Assembly: GCA_045837725.1 (NCBI GenBank)
Contig: JBEWZL010000257.1
Coordinates: forward strand, 248,001 to 312,000
Direction: 5' to 3'
DNA: 64,000 nucleotides
Source of the DNA: Vermamoeba vermiformis
Taxonomy: Eukaryota > Tubulinea > Echinamoebida
Both the position numbers and the translations under genes were made by a program. Shown here piece by piece: positions 11,871-22,071 of the stretch (positions within the stretch are counted from its first letter, which is position 1; the number at the start of each line of letters is the position of its first letter). The notes under the pieces were generated by a model, which saw only the letters and a program-made list of their open reading frames with translations, made no database searches and had not been told where the DNA came from.

Positions 11871-12341
11871 TCGTGGAGACATCGATCAAATCTGGCGTGA
11901 AAAAATCAGCCGAGATATTTATGTACATTAACTCAACTTGTGAAGATGAAATAAACCTTCGTCTGCGTGTAATTATACCAATATAATGGTGCTATATTTA
12001 TATTTAACTACTAATTATATACACTAGTACAGTCAACTAAGACACGTCGCGCACAAACAGCGCTAAGAGTGCTTTACGAATAGTCAATCGATTGCGCACA
12101 ACACAAGTCCTCGTGTTGTTTTAACACGGTTACTGGCTGTGACAACTCATTGGCTACTGTAGCAGCTAGCATTGCTGTTGTCTCGCGAACAGTCTAGCAG
12201 ACCGTAGTATTTGATCCGGATCCAATCCGGACCAGCTTTTTGTACATCTTAAGGGCGTGCAAATAGGCGAAAGGGCCCTATTTACAAACTAAGAAATGGT
12301 TAATAAGGTCATTGACGGCATACAGTGTAGCGCGGTCAGAC
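11871..12341. other. Convergent intergenic region
   Basis: This 471-bp spacer lies between the 3' ends of two converging genes. It contains an AT-rich part and a GC-richer part with the short direct/inverted run TTGATCCGGATCCAATCCGG near 12211-12230. I see no exon. It probably holds two 3' UTRs. Confidence 0.55.
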
Positions 12342-13291
12342 TTACTTTTGAATTGAATTGAACAGAGTCCAAGGGTAGAGAGAGTCGCAGGGCTGGAACG
12401 AAGCGTCGTCCAGTCCGTCGCTCTCACTCATCGAGTGCGCAGACAGCGGACTGCTGCAGCTCTCAGGTGATTGAAGGAAGGCGGTAGTGTCGGAGTACAT
12501 CTGCTGCACCGGGTAGAAGTGTAGTGGCTGTTGTTGCGTGCAGCCAAAGATGTCCTCAGTGCCATAATGATAAGCAGTGTCGTTAGGCACAATCGTGTTC
12601 AGATTAGCACCAACATCCGTGACATGAGGTGTCAAGATGTCGAGAGCGGCCAGAGCACTCTGATTGGCCTTGCGACGCCGATTGAGGTTGGTCTGCTTCG
12701 TCTTGTTAGTCACAACAAGAGGGACACGGTCTGGGAAGGTATTTCTGCCCACAAGCACCGCAGGGTTCAGTCCACTGAGTTGATGCACCTCATCGGCGGT
12801 AAGTTGCTGCTTAGCAGACAAAGGAAAATCGGCTTCAGTGCCTTGAAATGCATAGTCTAATATACTAGGCATAAGTACCGAAGCAGTGTGTAAAGGAACT
12901 GAACTGGCTTACCGATCAAGTACTGATGGACATGGACACCCGGTTTTTCAGGTTTTGGGCCTAATTCCCAAATGAGAAATCCTTCATATTCAAAGTAGTG
13001 TACTCCTGCACGACGAAGAGCTCTGTAACAGTTGGATCAGAAATATGCCAAAAATAATATTATTTAAATTTTCCTAGATGCAATTTTTGATACTAACGAA
13101 TAGAGGATTGTATCTACTTACCTAGCTAGGGTATCAAACCTTTTGAAGTGAGTAAACCCTTGATCACACCGCAGAACTGCGCGAGTGGGTGACAGCCAAT
13201 GCAAGAACTGAATCCAATTCTTATAGGCACTGACAACAGTCGGGTGTACGGGCAAAGGAAGGTGATGGTGATGGGTGACAGTGTCAGTCAT
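12342..13291 (-). CDS. Hypothetical protein, His-rich N-terminus
   Basis: Three exons give about 250 residues. The start at 13291 (MTDTVTHHHHLPLP) is followed by a compact region (VSAYKNWIQFLHWLSP, HFKRFDTLARALRRAGVHYFEYEGFLIWELGP) that reads like a small helical and strand domain of about 90 residues. Its pattern of basic helix followed by FEYEGFLIW is reminiscent of a winged helix, but I cannot assign a family. The next exon uses the acceptor ATATTAG, because the preceding TAG would put a stop in frame. The last ~170 residues look disordered, with a basic patch (NKTKQTNLNRRRKANQ), Ser/Gln-rich runs and an aromatic end (YPWTLFNS). A DNA-binding regulator is possible but is only an inference. 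It converges on the fascin-like gene and is divergent from the coiled-coil gene at 13438. Confidence 0.6.
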
Positions 13292-13437
13292 GGCAAGAGG
13301 GAGGCGTGTGTGACTAGCTAAAGGAACTCATAAAATGATCGAACTTTCTCAGCCAAAAATCGTGGATGTTAAAATTGATAAAATACGTCATCTAGTTTTC
13401 TTGTTAGTACGAATATAACTACCATAACAACACCACA

Positions 13438-14482
13438 ATGAGCGACGACGCAGCTGCCAAAGAAGAAGCCAGATTATTGCGCACGATTAGCGGCGCTAAA
13501 ATGCCCAAGTACGGATCTGCAGCAGCAACCAATACCGCTGCTAGTCCTCGTGCTCCTATCGTAACTCAATCGGACAAAGACAAGGCTGCTGAAGAGGAGC
13601 GACGCAGACAATCAGCTTGGTTCAAACAGCAACAAGAGTTGGAGATTGAGCGCAAGAAGAAAGAGGAAGAAGAAAGACTCAAAAAGCAACAAAAAATTGA
13701 AGAAACAAAGAAACAATTGCAAGAAAAGTCTGTCGAGAAAGAAAGCGAGCATATTCAAGTAAGGCTAATAATTAAATTATTTATTTCAATTTAGATTTGA
13801 AAATTCATGAAGCGCTCGCACCTTAACGGCTCACACCTGACACATCACCTAATGCTTTAAAATATTAATATTTGTATCATTACAGGAAGTCGGAGCTGTC
13901 ACTGACGAGGAGCGTCTCGCAAAAGAAGAACAGCGGTTAATGCGTCATTTGTCCTCCAAGAACCTGGATGGCGCTGAAGCAGTAAGTATTAATACTGTTT
14001 CATATCGCCTAGTACAAGATACTGCGATACACCAGTTTGTGAATCGAATATCTTTTAGAAATCTTCTCAATGAAATCTGCTCGTTTAACCGCACCCGCCA
14101 GCGTTACCTAAGCCGGCGAGTCTTGCTACAGTGCAACAAGCGGGCTAAATAAGGCATATTAATAATGAGTCAAATGATAGGCTCGCTTGAAGAAGAAACA
14201 AGAAGAGAAGGAAGAATACGAACGTCGCAGCGCTGAATTGATGAAGAAAGCTGCACAACGACAAGCGCAATACGACTTCTATCATGACAAGGTGCGCCTA
14301 GGATTTCTATACTATACTAGTGCTATATCATCGCCTGTTTATATTCGCTACCAACGTTGCTGATCGGATTTGTACAGACCCTTTCCGAACAACAACGTCA
14401 ACAGCTCGCTCAGGAGGAAGAAGAAGCGCGCAAGAAAGCAGCAGTCGACAAGTTAGCCAACTTGTTGGACAACATGTTGTAA
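13438..14482 (+). CDS. Charged coiled-coil protein
   Basis: Four exons give about 210 residues. I recognise no family. The N-terminal ~35 residues contain ARLLRTISGAKMPKYGS; the rest is a nearly continuous Glu/Lys/Gln-rich helix (RRRQSAWFKQQQELE, ERKKKEEEERLKKQQK), including a second copy of the opening theme: EEARLLRTIS early on and EEQRLMRHLSSKNLDG in exon 2. The protein ends KLANLLDNML. The repeated RLL/RLMR-x-(I/L)S motif suggests two short conserved elements within a coiled coil. The start ATG follows an A-rich leader (CACCACAATG). It is divergently transcribed from the hypothetical gene upstream, sharing a ~145-bp promoter region. Confidence 0.75.
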
Positions 14483-14714
14483 GAGCTGTGTGCTCGGGGT
14501 TGGTTTTGGGTTTATGGATTTACCTTGCTCTTATGTTGCATAATGAATCGTGAAGAAACGTGCAACGAATGACAAGGTGGTAGTGGGGGTATATATATAA
14601 CGATATGTTATTTGATTTGAATGCAGCAACAAGTAAACCTAATAGATCTCGTTGTTTGCCTATATACAAGCCTAATCTCTTCTTCTATATCAATACTACT
14701 AATCGCCATGACGA

Positions 14715-15570
14715 CTATATATAGACCGCATTGCTAGGATCACTCGTGTCTCTTAGAATGGCCACGCAGTTCTCAAACCAGTGGTCGTCCTGTGCAATCG
14801 GCGGTGTCGTGTAATGCGCGCTCTCACTGCTGTCAAATGCACCAATGGCGTGCGAGGACAACACGTGCTCGTAGAGTGGTTTGTTGCGCACGAAGAGCCA
14901 TTCCAACACCTTGCTGCGTACCATACCTAGTGCAGGTTCGTCAGTGTTACCATTACATGCTACATGGATGATGTGACGTCAACCTACCAGTGTTTATCTC
15001 GTAGTCTTGCAAGAACTGCAGTGCCATCGCTCGTTGTTCTTCGGTGCTGGCGTGAAGAGTGCCGAGCAGGTAATAGTCCTCTTTGCTGATCTGCACTTCA
15101 TCCACGAATATATTACCGTACTTTGGTGAGTTGAATTTGTATCGTATAAACGGTATAAATGCAAAAGGTATCGTAGCCAAATCGTCAATCTCTCGGTTTT
15201 CAATATTGTCATTTGCAGTACCAACCAGATCTTTAATTAAACCCTTAATTTGCAGTTCGTCTGTTTCTTCACAAAATTTTTGCATATTACTGGTAGAATT
15301 ATTGGAGTTGGCTGCGTGCAATAAGATAAAAAATTGCTGATCTCGCAAACAGAGCCATTTCTGATCTCGTGCTAAGCTCATCTCGTGGTTGTCGCAGAAC
15401 ACGTCGTAGTGCTCTTTTCTCGTCTCTGGCTCAAATTGCTGCATTAGCTGTTCCAGAAGAGATGGTGTGCAGAGAAACTGAATCCGCATCCTCTCATTAT
15501 TGCAGCTTAGTACAGACTTTGCTTCAGATGCTCTGCATCGAGGATATTCGAACATTGTTGTTTGTTCCAT
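14715..15570 (-). CDS. CYTH / thiamine-triphosphatase-like protein
   Basis: Two exons (the intron lies at about 14925-14986) give about 260 residues. The pattern follows the thiamine triphosphatase branch of the CYTH tunnel-fold family: QFLCTPSLLEQL near the start, HYDVF then EMSLARDQKWLCLRD (compare YYDT, LSL, WLRRR), YGNIFVDEVQISKED (compare the conserved Gly-x-x-Glu-Glu strand), and SKVLEWLFVRNKPLYEHV near the C-terminus (compare KxxxYLxxxRPxxY). The family's N-terminal ExExK metal-triphosphate motif is not intact: the aligned stretch reads ERMRIQF. Other catalytic Lys/Arg positions are also replaced (WLCLRD, FFILLHAA). It may therefore be a non-catalytic or altered-substrate member. The similarity is moderate and judged by eye, so a different family is possible. 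Confidence 0.5.
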
Positions 15571-15850
15571 TGTGGCTGTTCGTGAGCAGTTGTTAAATTA
15601 TGAACCGGAAAATACTGCTGAAACTCATTTCAGTTCGTTCATGGCTTTGAAGTGGCATTTCTAAGCATTCGGACCGTCGGATGTAAAGACTCCTGAATTC
15701 CCAGATCTTCGTGCGGAGGTGTAATTTCCGTGTGAAAACAAATCTAACACGTGTGGGAATTTTTCCTAAGATTTCGCTCCCGAACGCCTCCCTTTTCATT
15801 AAACAAATGTTTCAGTTTTAGCAAATCGATAACTAGTTTACAACGCAAGG

Positions 15851-17876
15851 ATGGCCTTTTTCAAGAAGATTGGAGAGAAGACTAAGGAGGCAAGTCTGCA
15901 GATCCGTCGGAAATCTTTTTCACTTGCTTTACTTCATCATTTCGTAATCTTTATTACTTTTATTAATAACGACTTGATATTATAGACCTTCACTAAGGTT
16001 AAGGGTGGTCACGTAACCAAGGATGAGACCTTCAAAAAAGAAAAAAAGAGATTCCAAGAGAGCGAAAAAACGTACGAAAAGATGGTTAAGGACGTCAAAG
16101 AATTCAACGCCACTTCTATTAGTAAGTACCTGCTATTTAATATAACAAAGCCAACAATTTAAATTCGCTAGTTTTCTAAATTACCAAAATAAAAGAATTT
16201 CGTCCGTTTATCTATTTTATAGCTCCTATCGAGACAATAGAATTCCATAGCAACTTAATATAATATTCTTATTTTTGTTTATTTTTTAAGAGCAACTTGA
16301 CTACATGCGAGAAATCTACAAGGACTTGATGTCTGGCATGAAGGACGGAGGCCCAGCCTTTGACTTAGCATCAGAAATGGTCAATGTCATCAACCAAATG
16401 CTAGAAACTAAGACTAAAACACTGGTAAGTCCACAGATCGTAAAAATGATTTTTCGTGTTTCCGGATCTGTTTCGTGACTTGACGTAAGCCAGAATCTTT
16501 TCGATTTCGAAACGCATATGCTCTTATTAAGACCTATGTATCTTATTTACCATATTAGTTTCGGGTTCTGAAACTTTTCGTGTTCGGATGTCGACCGCTT
16601 TCTTGAACTATTTCCAACTTTAATTACTTTTAAAGCGACGTAAAATATATGACTCGTTTTAATTATCCGAATATAGGACGAAAAGACCAGCAAAGATTTC
16701 CTTGATCCTCTCAACAGATGGGTGCAACAATACAAAGAGATTCATGTGAGTTGCCTCCAAAGTGATTACGATATTTCCCCACTAATCATTCACAAATAGG
16801 AACGCATTAAAGAACGCAAGAAGAGAAAGACCGAATTGGACAAATTAATTAATGACGCCAAGCACTACAAAGAAAAGGGTGACGCCCGCCTGTCCTCAGT
16901 AGGTTTCAGTTTAACGCGAATAGTTGTATAATTCTTTGATATTATTCGCTGCTCGATTTTCGGACGGAGATATTATTTTTGGTGATTTTCGTTATTGACG
17001 CGTGACTTCTAGACCGAGTCCAAGTTGGAAGCTGTTAAATTGTCGTACGAGGAGTTGAACAAAGAATTGATTGCTGACATGGCTCGCTTGTACGAAGAGC
17101 GCATGTTTGTCATGGAGCCCTTGCTTGCCAACGTAAGTCCAGCTGTTCAAAGTATTCCATTGCCGTGTGCTCATTATCGTGCTTGTAGTTGATCGTGTCT
17201 CAAGTGGCATTCTACAACGCGATGTCTGCTTCAATTTCTCAAATTCAAGCGCGTCTTATGTCAGTCAACTTGCGTTCAGCTTTCGATCACCCTCTTGTCA
17301 TCACACCACGTGAACGATCGAGCATCAGCAAGTTCTACGCTCAGACTGGCAGCAACTACGAGAGCGCTGTAAGTACTCTTTAGAGGATTTATATGTGACT
17401 GTTCGAGCTAACATTTGACCGTGTGTAGGGCTCTGTATTGCCTCCTCCTCAATACAACACTCCTGCTCCGTACGGCGGCCAGCCTCAACCTCAATACGGC
17501 CAGCCTGCCCCTTACAACAACGCTGGTGGCTATCCTCCTCAAGGCCAACCTCAGTACGGTCAACCTGCTCCGTATGGTGGTGCTCCCAGAGCAGCTCCTG
17601 GCCCTGGTCCCGCTCAACCTCGTCCTCCTCCACGCCCCATGTCAGTCAGTAAGTACCTCGAGCGCTATACTTACCACGAACAGCGAGTTAATATTGCCTA
17701 TTTCAGACGCAGTTCGCGCTCGCGCCATGTGGGACTTCGCAGCTCAAGATGCCAGTGAATTGAGCTTCCGCAAGGGTGATGTTATCAATATTTTGGAACG
17801 AAACGGCGAGTGGTGGAAAGGAGAGTTGAACGGCGCTGTCGGAGTTTTGCCCGCTAACTACGTACAACTGATGTAA
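15851..17876 (+). CDS. BAR domain and SH3 domain protein (amphiphysin/Rvs167-like)
   Basis: About nine exons give roughly 450 residues. Residues 1-~280 form a coiled-coil BAR domain (MAFFKKIGEKTKE, KKRFQESEKTYEKMVKD, LDPLNRWVQQYKEIH, ELNKELIADMARLYEERM), which dimerises to bend or sense curved membranes. A Pro/Tyr/Gln-rich linker repeats PQYGQPAPY units, and a C-terminal SH3 domain follows with the canonical ARAMWDFAAQDASELSFRKGD, then GEWWKGELNG and VLPANYVQL. The layout matches fungal Rvs167/Hob and metazoan amphiphysin, which act in endocytosis with actin. Intron 1 has a GC-AG donor. The start ATG (GCAAGGATGG) leads straight into the amphipathic helix 0, MAFFKKI. The neighbour downstream is severin, another actin regulator, on the same strand. 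Confidence 0.92.
15890..15985 (+). other. GC-AG intron
   Basis: The first intron of the BAR-SH3 gene has the donor GAG|GCAAGT and the acceptor TTATAG|ACC. No GT donor keeps the frame here. This is the second GC-AG intron in the window. Confidence 0.75.
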
Positions 17877-18229
17877 TGGTTCGAAGATCACGCGATCCTG
17901 CCCGCGAATTCTTGATGTTAATTTAGGCGCTTTGTATCGAAGTAGTTACCGTATTATTAGGTCTATTTCCAGAATATTATTTATAATATAAACCTTATTT
18001 AAAATCAAAATTTAAATCGGTACCCGAAAGATCTTACCTTAGAACACCTCTATATCATCTGGTTAGAATCTTGCCTTAATCAAACTGGAATTCTAATGTT
18101 AACGATAACCAATAGCAACTTAGCCAATTAAGTCACGGTATTTTTAGCCACAAAATAAAAATCTCGTTGGCGAGCAGTTCATTTATCTCCTCAAACTCAC
18201 TCCACAACCACATCTCAAACAGCATCAAC
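17877..18229. other. Intergenic, BAR-SH3 to severin
   Basis: This 353-bp spacer holds the 3' UTR of the BAR-SH3 gene and the severin promoter. The last ~50 bp before the start codon are C/A-rich (CTCCACAACCACATCTC), typical of a strongly expressed gene here. No gene is visible. Confidence 0.55.
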
Positions 18230-20083
18230 ATGTTGAAGCAAGTTAAGCTCGATATTGCCCAAACTAACATGGCCTTGTTCGGCACCGAGTAAGTTTGCCT
18301 CCTCTCCAGATTTCATGAAATAGAATTTCTCTTGCTTGCTTTCAAATCGAGCGATTATGCTTATATATGACTACAATATATTTTTGTAAATACTGATCTT
18401 CGTTTTAAAGCGTCGAAAAGAACATCAAGCACGCCGCCGCTCAGACTGAAGCCGCTTGGCACGGATGCGGCCAACAGAAGTAAGTTTTAATGCCTACGAT
18501 GCTCGCGATTACTGTTGGCCTTATTTTTGGGCTAAATGGCTCATCGTTAACATATTTGAATTAATTAAGTAACGAAATTTAACATAATTATTTGCAGCGG
18601 CATTGAGATCTGGCGCATCAACCAATTCAAGGTCGACAAGGTCCCTAAGGAGAGCTATGGTCAATTCTTCGAAGGAGGTAAGAGACAAAATCTAATCTTT
18701 AAGACGATTTTAATGAATTTACCCGATCGTTACGAAAACGGCAAGATTTTGTTCGTTAAAATACTGACAAATATTTACCTCTTATGAATAGACAGCTACA
18801 TCGTCTTGAAGACCGTCAAGAGCTCCGACGGCAAGGTCCACTACGACGTTTTCTTCTGGCTCGGCACTTACACCACTCAAGACGAGGCTGGTACTGCTGC
18901 CTACAAGACCGTAAGTACCATAATCGGTTCGCTCTATTTACACGTTTTTTATCTTTTCGCGGTCGGATCATGATCAACTAAAAAAATTTTCAGGTCGAAT
19001 TGGACGACTTCTTCAAGGGATTGCCTATTCAACACAGAGAGGTAATTTTAAATTCAAGATGGCTGAATTATTTTTAAAAGATTCGAATCTTCCTTCATGA
19101 AGGAGCTGAAAGTCTAACTGTCTGTGGATGTAGGTTCAAGGTTTTGAGAGCGAGCAGTTCTTGTCTTTGTTCTCTAACATTGGTGGCGTTCGTATCTTGA
19201 AGGGCGGTAAGTCCAATCATTAGACGATTGCAATAACGCATGAATTGACGTCCAATGTTTTCAGGCCACGACACTGGCTTCAAGCACAACGCCCCGACTT
19301 CATACAAGCCCCGTTTGTTGCACGTCTGCGGCACCATCAAGAACGTCCGTGTCGTTGAAGTGCCCTTGTCTGCCTCATCGCTCAACAGCGGTGACGTCTT
19401 CATCCTCGACTTGGGCTTGACTGTGCACCAATGGAACGGCAAACAATCCAACGTCGCTGAACGCAACAAGGTGCGCTACCGCATAGCAATATTGTCGTTG
19501 TCTTGTACTGACCAACCCCGCACAGGCTGCTCAATTGGTTCGTGCCATTGACGACGAGCGTGGCTCCAAGGTCAACGTTCAAGTGCACGACGAGGGTGAC
19601 AAGGACTTGGCTGAGTTCTGGCAACACTTGGGCGGCGAGAAGCCTGTGGCTGCTGCTGGCGCTGCTGCTCCTCAAGCTAGCGCTCAAAAGTCTCTTTGGA
19701 GATTGTCTGATGCCTCTGGCTCACTCACCTTCACTAAGGTCGCTGAGGGCAAGGTACGTCCAAATGATGTTACAAATCAAGCCAAGCTCAGGTCTCATTA
19801 TTGCCATTAGATCTCTCGCAGCCAAATTGACTCCAAGGACGTCTTCATCGTTGACTCTGGCTTCGAAGTCTTCGCCTGGGTCGGCAAGGCTGCCTCTGTT
19901 GGTGTAAGTAGTCTCGCAGCTGTGCACTAGTCGTCAGTGGGTCTAATTGTCTCGCAGGAACGCCGCACTGCCTTGCAATACGCCTTGAACTACTTGTCCA
20001 ACCAAGGCAAGAACCCCGCCACACCCGTCACTCGTATCTTGGAGGGTGGTGAGAACGAAGTCTTCGAGCAATTGTTCCACTAA
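18230..20083 (+). CDS. Severin (three-domain gelsolin-family actin-severing protein)
   Basis: About ten exons give roughly 365 residues, the expected size of severin/fragmin. It severs and caps actin filaments in a Ca2+-dependent way. The N-terminus ([55 protein letters not shown]) follows Dictyostelium severin closely, through the gelsolin repeat 1 hallmark [22 protein letters not shown]. Repeat 2 follows ([52 protein letters not shown]), then repeat 3 ([39 protein letters not shown]). Three repeats and no headpiece exclude villin. Codon use is strongly biased to GAC, AAG, TTG and GTC, like the CAND1 exon, which fits high expression. The start is the first ATG, in a good context (CATCAACATG). 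Confidence 0.95.
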
Positions 20084-20206
20084 ACGATTGAACTGCACAC
20101 CTTTTGCTGGGTCCAGTTAAGTTAGAACTTACTTGTTTTTATACTCACTAAGTAAATACTGCCTACGAGCACTATTTTAAATAATGTGATTTTGTTACAA
20201 ATAGAG

Positions 20207-21845
20207 CTAGCTTTGTTCTTGCTCAGTACTTTGAACGGTGTTCTTCTTCTTGCTCCTGTTTCTGTTCTTGTGTCGGCCGTGTTTAGCGAGTGCCCAAATA
20301 CCAATGAACAACAAATAGAGTCCAATGAGTGAGCCGCATACGATCAACGTGAAGTAAGGCTGCAGTCTCTCTTTACGCGTGGGAAGGTGCTCCAGCGCAG
20401 CAGTGGCATTGAAGTACGTGTCAACAAGCGATTGAAAAGGAGTGCTCGTGTCTTGTTGCAGTTGAAATATGGCGAGATTGATGGCGTCAATCGTCTCAGC
20501 ACTGACACTAGGACTGAAGCTGAACACGAAGTCGAGGTCGAGGAATGACGGACCATTGGACTGAATGTTCCGCGTTGAGGTGTTGTATTGCAGTAGCGAT
20601 GGTTGATCGTGCTACAAAAACGTACATGTTATTCTTTCGGTCCTATTTGCATCGATGCTGAATAATAAGCTTACCAACAAAAACATGGTGCTTCCATTCA
20701 ACAGGGAGTTCACAGCGTCAGACAGTGTTGGGTAAGTGTAGATCTGTTATTGACAGGTGTCAGCATCACTTATGACGACACAGCGGTCACTTACATTGGC
20801 GTTAATGCCACGCAACAAAGGCAGAGCAGGGCTGTAATTGACCACCGAGACATTTTGAGCTGTGAATGAATTAGAATAATGACTGATCGATCACACTGCC
20901 CAATCTTACCTCGCAAATCTTCCAGACTTGCAGGTGGTGGAGCAAGCTGGAACAGGGTGAGTAGCGAGGTCAATGTGGCTGACACTGTGAAGGCGAAGAA
21001 GAAGCTGAATAGAATCCACACCAGTGTCCAACACATGCCCGAACGACTTTTCGGGACCTTGTCGCCGTATCCAACTGTCGCGCTCGTAACTCCTGCCCAA
21101 TAGATGCCGTCCTGCATGCCCAGCAAGTAGCGCTTGTGAAAGGTGTCGTTAGCGTGGTTCGGTCGTTCTTTCTCCAACAGCCACATGATGTGCGAGGCAA
21201 CTACAGCTAAGACAATCCAAAACAACATCTGACCCCATAAATCCGGTCGACTGAAAGCCTTGATAATGGCCGATGTGGTAGCTAAATGAGTGTTAGCTAA
21301 AGTACGAATGGCTCTTTTGACTCACTTACTAACGGTATTTTGAGAAATGAGCGCAGCACGGAGGAATGTGTGATAGTACGAGACTGAGCTGGTGAGTGTC
21401 GGGATAATACTCAAATCTGACTGCGGAATGCCACTGATGCCAATGCTCGGGCCTATCAAATGTGTTAGTTCCGGTTGACACGTGTCACTCGAAAGTTCGT
21501 CTTACCGAAGGATGAATTTCGTATCGCACGAGCCCAGTCAAGTAAATTATGAGTGACAACATAATTAGCGGCTGAAAATTCTGTAATCTGAGCCACTTGC
21601 TTCCAAACTTCCAAACTAAATCCGCTAATTTGAGTTGGATCCACATGTTGTATTCCTGGGCCAGTGAAGTTTCCACAATTAACGTAAGAGTCCGCACATA
21701 AGAAAATCTAGCGAAATTAATGCAATGTAATGAAGCTGATCCTTTGTTATTCACTTACAGCAGTCGTAAACGTTTGCGCCGATATTAAACTAGCGTGAAA
21801 TGGTAGCACTATCGCTACAATAAATAAATAATGCCTTAGTAGCAT
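20207..21845 (-). CDS. Ionotropic glutamate-receptor-like channel with K+ selectivity filter
   Basis: About eight exons give roughly 440 residues. The order is: signal peptide (MLLRHYLFIVAIVLP); ligand-binding half S1 (FCADSYVNCGN-type start, DPTQISGFSLEVWKQVAQITEF, GISGIPQSDLSILP); TM1 (MLFWIVLAVVASHIMWLLE); pore loop with the potassium filter TVGYGDKVP; TM2 (VWILFSFFFAFTVSATLTSLLT, which resembles the iGluR SYTANLxxxLT element); S2 (LPLLRGINANVIYTYPTLSDAVNSLL, FVFSFSPSVSAETIDAINLAIFQLQQD); TM3 (YFTLIVCGSLIGLYLLFIGIWAL); and a basic tail (KHGRHKNRNRSKKK). This is the GluR0 layout: an extracellular two-lobed clamp around a two-helix K+ pore plus one extra helix. Ligand binding should open a K+ conductance at the cell surface. 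The Arg that usually grips the ligand carboxylate in S1 is not evident, so the ligand is uncertain. Confidence 0.88.
20751..20762. repeat. Palindrome variant TGACAGGTGTCA
   Basis: This intronic copy in the channel gene has GG in place of the central CG. The outer half-sites TGACA/TGTCA are intact. Confidence 0.6.
21476..21487. repeat. Palindrome TGACACGTGTCA
   Basis: Perfect copy within an intron of the receptor-channel gene. Confidence 0.7.
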
Positions 21846-22071
21846 GTTGAATGTTAGTTATAAATTGAAAAATGAACTGTTCGATGTTCAAACAATGACG
21901 CACACATGCTGGCAATGCAATTACAGCTAGTGCACAAGCGCAATTCAGATGAAATTCGACCAGAAACTCCTCCGAATAGCTCCAATAATGTTACGGAAAT
22001 ATCGATCGAAGTATCTTCAGTTTAGCAGAGGTTGATCCGAATAAAGTTTATAAAATAAGATACAGCCGTGT

